DNA from: JADKAV01 sp963769435
Lineage (GTDB): Bacteria; Actinomycetota; Actinomycetes; S36-B12; UBA10799
Reading direction: 5' to 3'
DNA length: 64,000 nt
Assembly (NCBI GenBank): GCA_963769435.1
Contig: CAVYLN010000002.1
Location: 1,922,001-1,986,000, forward strand
The translations under genes and the position numbers were made by a program. The notes under the pieces were generated by a model. It was not told the DNA's origin. It did no database searches and saw nothing but the letters and a program-made list of their open reading frames with translations. Positions within the stretch are counted from its first letter, which is position 1. Each line of letters opens with the position of its first letter. Shown here one piece after another: positions 61,989-64,000 of this stretch.

Positions 61989-63035
61989 CTACCTGGGGCG
62001 TTCCCGGTTCAGCTCCCTGCGCGCCTTGGAGATGGACTTCCACCGCTGCCGCTCAGCCCGCGCCGCCGCGCCGCCTTTCTTGACCGCCAGGTGGGCGAGT
62101 TCCCGGCGCAGGCGATGCCAACTCGCCAACCGCTCGGCCCCGAGGAGCCCGTCGTCCACGGCCGCTTGCACGGCGCAGCCCGGCTCTGAGTTGTGGCTGC
62201 AATCGGAGAAGCGGCAATCCTCAGCAAGGAGTTCCACATCGGGGAAACTGCTCGCCAGGGAGTCCTCGTCCCCCCACAGCTGCAACTCGCGCAGGCCGGG
62301 AGTGTCCACGAGGTACGCACCCCACGGCAGTTCCACAAGCCGGCGGGCCGTCGTTGTGTGTCTGCCCTTCCCGTCGAAGTCGCGGACCGCGGTCACAGCC
62401 TGCAGGTCGGTGTCCGCAAGAGCGTTCAGGAGGCTGGACTTGCCGACGCCGGACGAGCCCAGGAGGATCGCACAAGTGCCGGGTGCGAGCAAGGTCCGCA
62501 GCGCGGTGACACCCGCTCCCGTCTGGGAACTGGTGACGATCATCCGGACGCCGAAAGCGACGGCCTCCACCTCCGCGCTGAGGGTCTCCACGACATCCGG
62601 ACCCACGAGGTCGGACTTGGTGAGCACGACGATCGGTTGCGCCCCGGAGTCCCAGACGAGAGTCAGAAAACGCTCGAGCCGGCGCACGCTGAAGTCCTCG
62701 GAGACTGCCATCGCCACGATCCCGAGGTCGATGTTCGCGGCTATGGCCTGTTCCACCACCGCGTCGTGTTCGGTTTCTCCGGGCCGCTTGCGGGCGAGCA
62801 GTCCGGACCTCGGTTGCACGCCCGTGATCCTGGCCACGCGGTCCACGTCGTCCCAGGCGAAGTCGACCCAATCACCGACGACGGGCAGATCGGCCGGTCC
62901 GAGGGCGTCGTGCCGGAACCGTCCGGCCAGGACCGCCGGGAGCCGGTCCGGTGCCTGTGCAGATTCCGGGGCGAGTTCCCAGCGGCTCTTGTGCACGGCG
63001 ACCACCCGGGCTCGGGACGGTGGTTCAGGGGTCAC
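61989..63035 (-). CDS. rsgA: ribosome small-subunit-dependent GTPase A
   Basis: Circularly permuted GTPase that helps 30S subunit maturation. The G motifs are in permuted order: G4 VVLTKSDLVG, then G1 LLGSSGVGKSSLLNAL, then G3 VDTPGLREL. The N-terminal OB-fold contains VVGDWVDFAWDD, and the C-terminal zinc site includes CRFSDCSHNSEPGC. Length (348 residues) is normal. The start at ATG 63035 is the first in frame. Confidence 0.94.
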   Translation of the reverse strand: MTPEPPSRARVVAVHKSRWELAPESAQAPDRLPAVLAGRFRHDALGPADLPVVGDWVDFAWDDVDRVARITGVQPRSGLLARKRPGETEHDAVVEQAIAANIDLGIVAMAVSEDFSVRRLERFLTLVWDSGAQPIVVLTKSDLVGPDVVETLSAEVEAVAFGVRMIVTSSQTGAGVTALRTLLAPGTCAILLGSSGVGKSSLLNALADTDLQAVTAVRDFDGKGRHTTTARRLVELPWGAYLVDTPGLRELQLWGDEDSLASSFPDVELLAEDCRFSDCSHNSEPGCAVQAAVDDGLLGAERLASWHRLRRELAHLAVKKGGAAARAERQRWKSISKARRELNRERPR

Positions 63036-63145
63036 TGTTCGTCACGTTTCAGTCGGAGGCAGACCTCATTATGCGCAGCCGGACTGCCGGGGACCAAGTG
63101 GGTTTTCGAGTTGTTCGGGGTGACCTCGCACCCCTTGTCCCTGAC

Positions 63146-64000
63146 TCAGGCCCGGCTCCCGGTCTGGGCGAATGTGAGGAGTTGATCGCGAGACAGACCC
63201 TCAAGACCACACCGACCAAGGGTGCGTCCCTCCGCAACGAAGTCACGGTCGAGCAGCGCCCCGGACAGGTGGATCACCGATTCCATGAGCGGGACGTCCA
63301 CGCCCAGTTGTCTGCCGAGTTGGGAGTAGATGGTCAGGCCGATCGGAACGTCCTCGGTGAGATAGCGGCTGTCGATCTCGGTCGGCCCCTTGATCCCGTT
63401 CAGAGCGGCGACGCCGCGGATCACCGACCAGAACGAATCGCCGGACGGTCCGTAGCCCATCTTCGCGTAGGTGTCGAGCAGGCTCAGCACATCCACGCCC
63501 AGCGCCGCGCCGATCGCTTGCCGCTCCGCATCGATCGCCTCGATGGCCTGACACACGTGCGGTGTCATGCCCTCTTCGTAGTAGTAGAACTCGCCGTGGC
63601 TGTACTCGATGCGACTGGCTGAGAGAAGCACGCCGAGACAGTGCAGGGTCGGATTGGGATTGTTCAACCCGGCCTCGAACACGTTCGTCATCTGCTCGAT
63701 GCCGGGGTAGAGGTCGTCCATGGCCGGCATCACGCGGTCCGCGTACTGTGCCGGGAACGTGCCGATCGAGACGTACCGGCGTCGGCCGAAGACCCTCACC
63801 GTGTTGGGTCCGACGATCCGCGTGGCGTACGGAAGGGCAGCGATCTCCGAGATGGCGACGTCCGCAGTCACCTCGAGGCCGCGGAACCGTTCTGCGGCCG
63901 CCAGCGACCCCAGCGATCCCGGCATGAAAACCAGGTTCATCCCATCGTGCAGGTGAGGGGCGATCAGGTCGGCGAACGTCATCTGGTGCATGGTCGGGAC
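63146..64000 (-). CDS. octopine/nopaline dehydrogenase family protein, N-terminus beyond window end
   Basis: The C-terminal domain of the opine dehydrogenase family is visible: NPTLHCLGVLLSASRIEYSH and FYYYEEGMTPHVCQAIEAID, then an all-helical region with GYGPSGDSFWSV and a RYLTEDVPIGLTIYS block. The frame is open to the last base of the window, so the NAD(P)-binding N-terminus is missing. The family reductively condenses amino acids with 2-oxo acids, but many bacterial members are uncharacterised. The ATG at 63991 is internal to the open frame. Confidence 0.82.
   Translation of the reverse strand, partial: VPTMHQMTFADLIAPHLHDGMNLVFMPGSLGSLAAAERFRGLEVTADVAISEIAALPYATRIVGPNTVRVFGRRRYVSIGTFPAQYADRVMPAMDDLYPGIEQMTNVFEAGLNNPNPTLHCLGVLLSASRIEYSHGEFYYYEEGMTPHVCQAIEAIDAERQAIGAALGVDVLSLLDTYAKMGYGPSGDSFWSVIRGVAALNGIKGPTEIDSRYLTEDVPIGLTIYSQLGRQLGVDVPLMESVIHLSGALLDRDFVAEGRTLGRCGLEGLSRDQLLTFAQTGSRA

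Overview
The window is a stretch of chromosome from a high-GC actinobacterium (class Actinomycetia, genus not determinable). The main evidence is gene order. A HAD hydrolase, an Ssd/CpaE-like ATPase, tadA-tadB-tadC, a DUF4244-type flp pilin, tadE and a tadF-like gene are followed by a BldG-like/anti-sigma pair, hppA, topA, tmk and holB. Subsets of this order are familiar from Mycobacterium (Rv3661 to Rv3644c) and Streptomyces (the bldG/hppA/topA region). GTG starts, overlapping stop/start junctions, GC-rich third positions and DUF2510, DUF4244, DUF6629 and ChaB/Rho-N type proteins fit the same assignment. I see no phage, IS element, CRISPR array or rRNA; there is one tRNA (Thr, anticodon CGT).

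Layout. 1-5 kb: an ABC1/UbiB-type kinase, then a tmsAB-like pair for 10-methyl branched fatty acids preceded by a possible leader/attenuator, then a HAD hydrolase. 5-10 kb: Tad pilus operon. 10-13 kb: anti-anti-sigma, anti-sigma and proton-pumping pyrophosphatase. 13-18.5 kb: ATP-grasp protein, acyl-CoA-reductase-like protein, sugar-cation-symporter-like permease, PLP decarboxylase. 18.5-24.4 kb: topA, a DUF559 nuclease-like gene bracketed by long direct repeats, tmk, holB. 24.4-33.4 kb: beta-propeller esterase-like protein, a 690-residue protein whose C-terminal half resembles cyanobacterial acyl-ACP reductase, a patatin, a secreted peptidase-like lipoprotein, a second alpha/beta hydrolase and a collagen-like secreted protein. 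33.4-40.5 kb: tRNA-Thr, YjbR protein, a badly broken Orn/Lys/Arg decarboxylase, a ChaB/Rho-N protein, a large secreted S8-type peptidase and a flippase-like membrane protein. 40.5-44 kb: two small secreted proteins followed by a NarL-type two-component pair. 44.4-51 kb: a serine hydrolase, then a leftward run with an ABC transporter, DUF2510 protein, SDR, SRPBCC, Rieske and PrsW-like genes. 51-64 kb: MFS transporter, beta-helix/RTX surface protein, FeS photolyase-like protein, TauE/SafE, GlpD, DUF6629, ankyrin lipoprotein, DUF554, rsgA and an octopine-dehydrogenase-type protein cut by the window end.

The most unusual feature is the intergenic DNA. Three unrelated families of palindromic elements recur between genes: family A (five copies, about 75 bp, built from GTTGGAG/CTCCAAC heptamers), family B (four copies, about 90 bp, with arms up to 24 bp around GCATGATGATCAT and a conserved loop) and family C (two copies, 55 bp, AT-rich). 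Two family A copies form 86-bp direct repeats on either side of the DUF559 gene.

A caution for every reader: about 29 apparent frameshifts fall in 15 genes, most of them one extra base and two of them in the essential gene topA. This pattern points to residual sequencing indels rather than gene decay. Frameshifted genes are therefore given as whole loci spanning their reading-frame segments.
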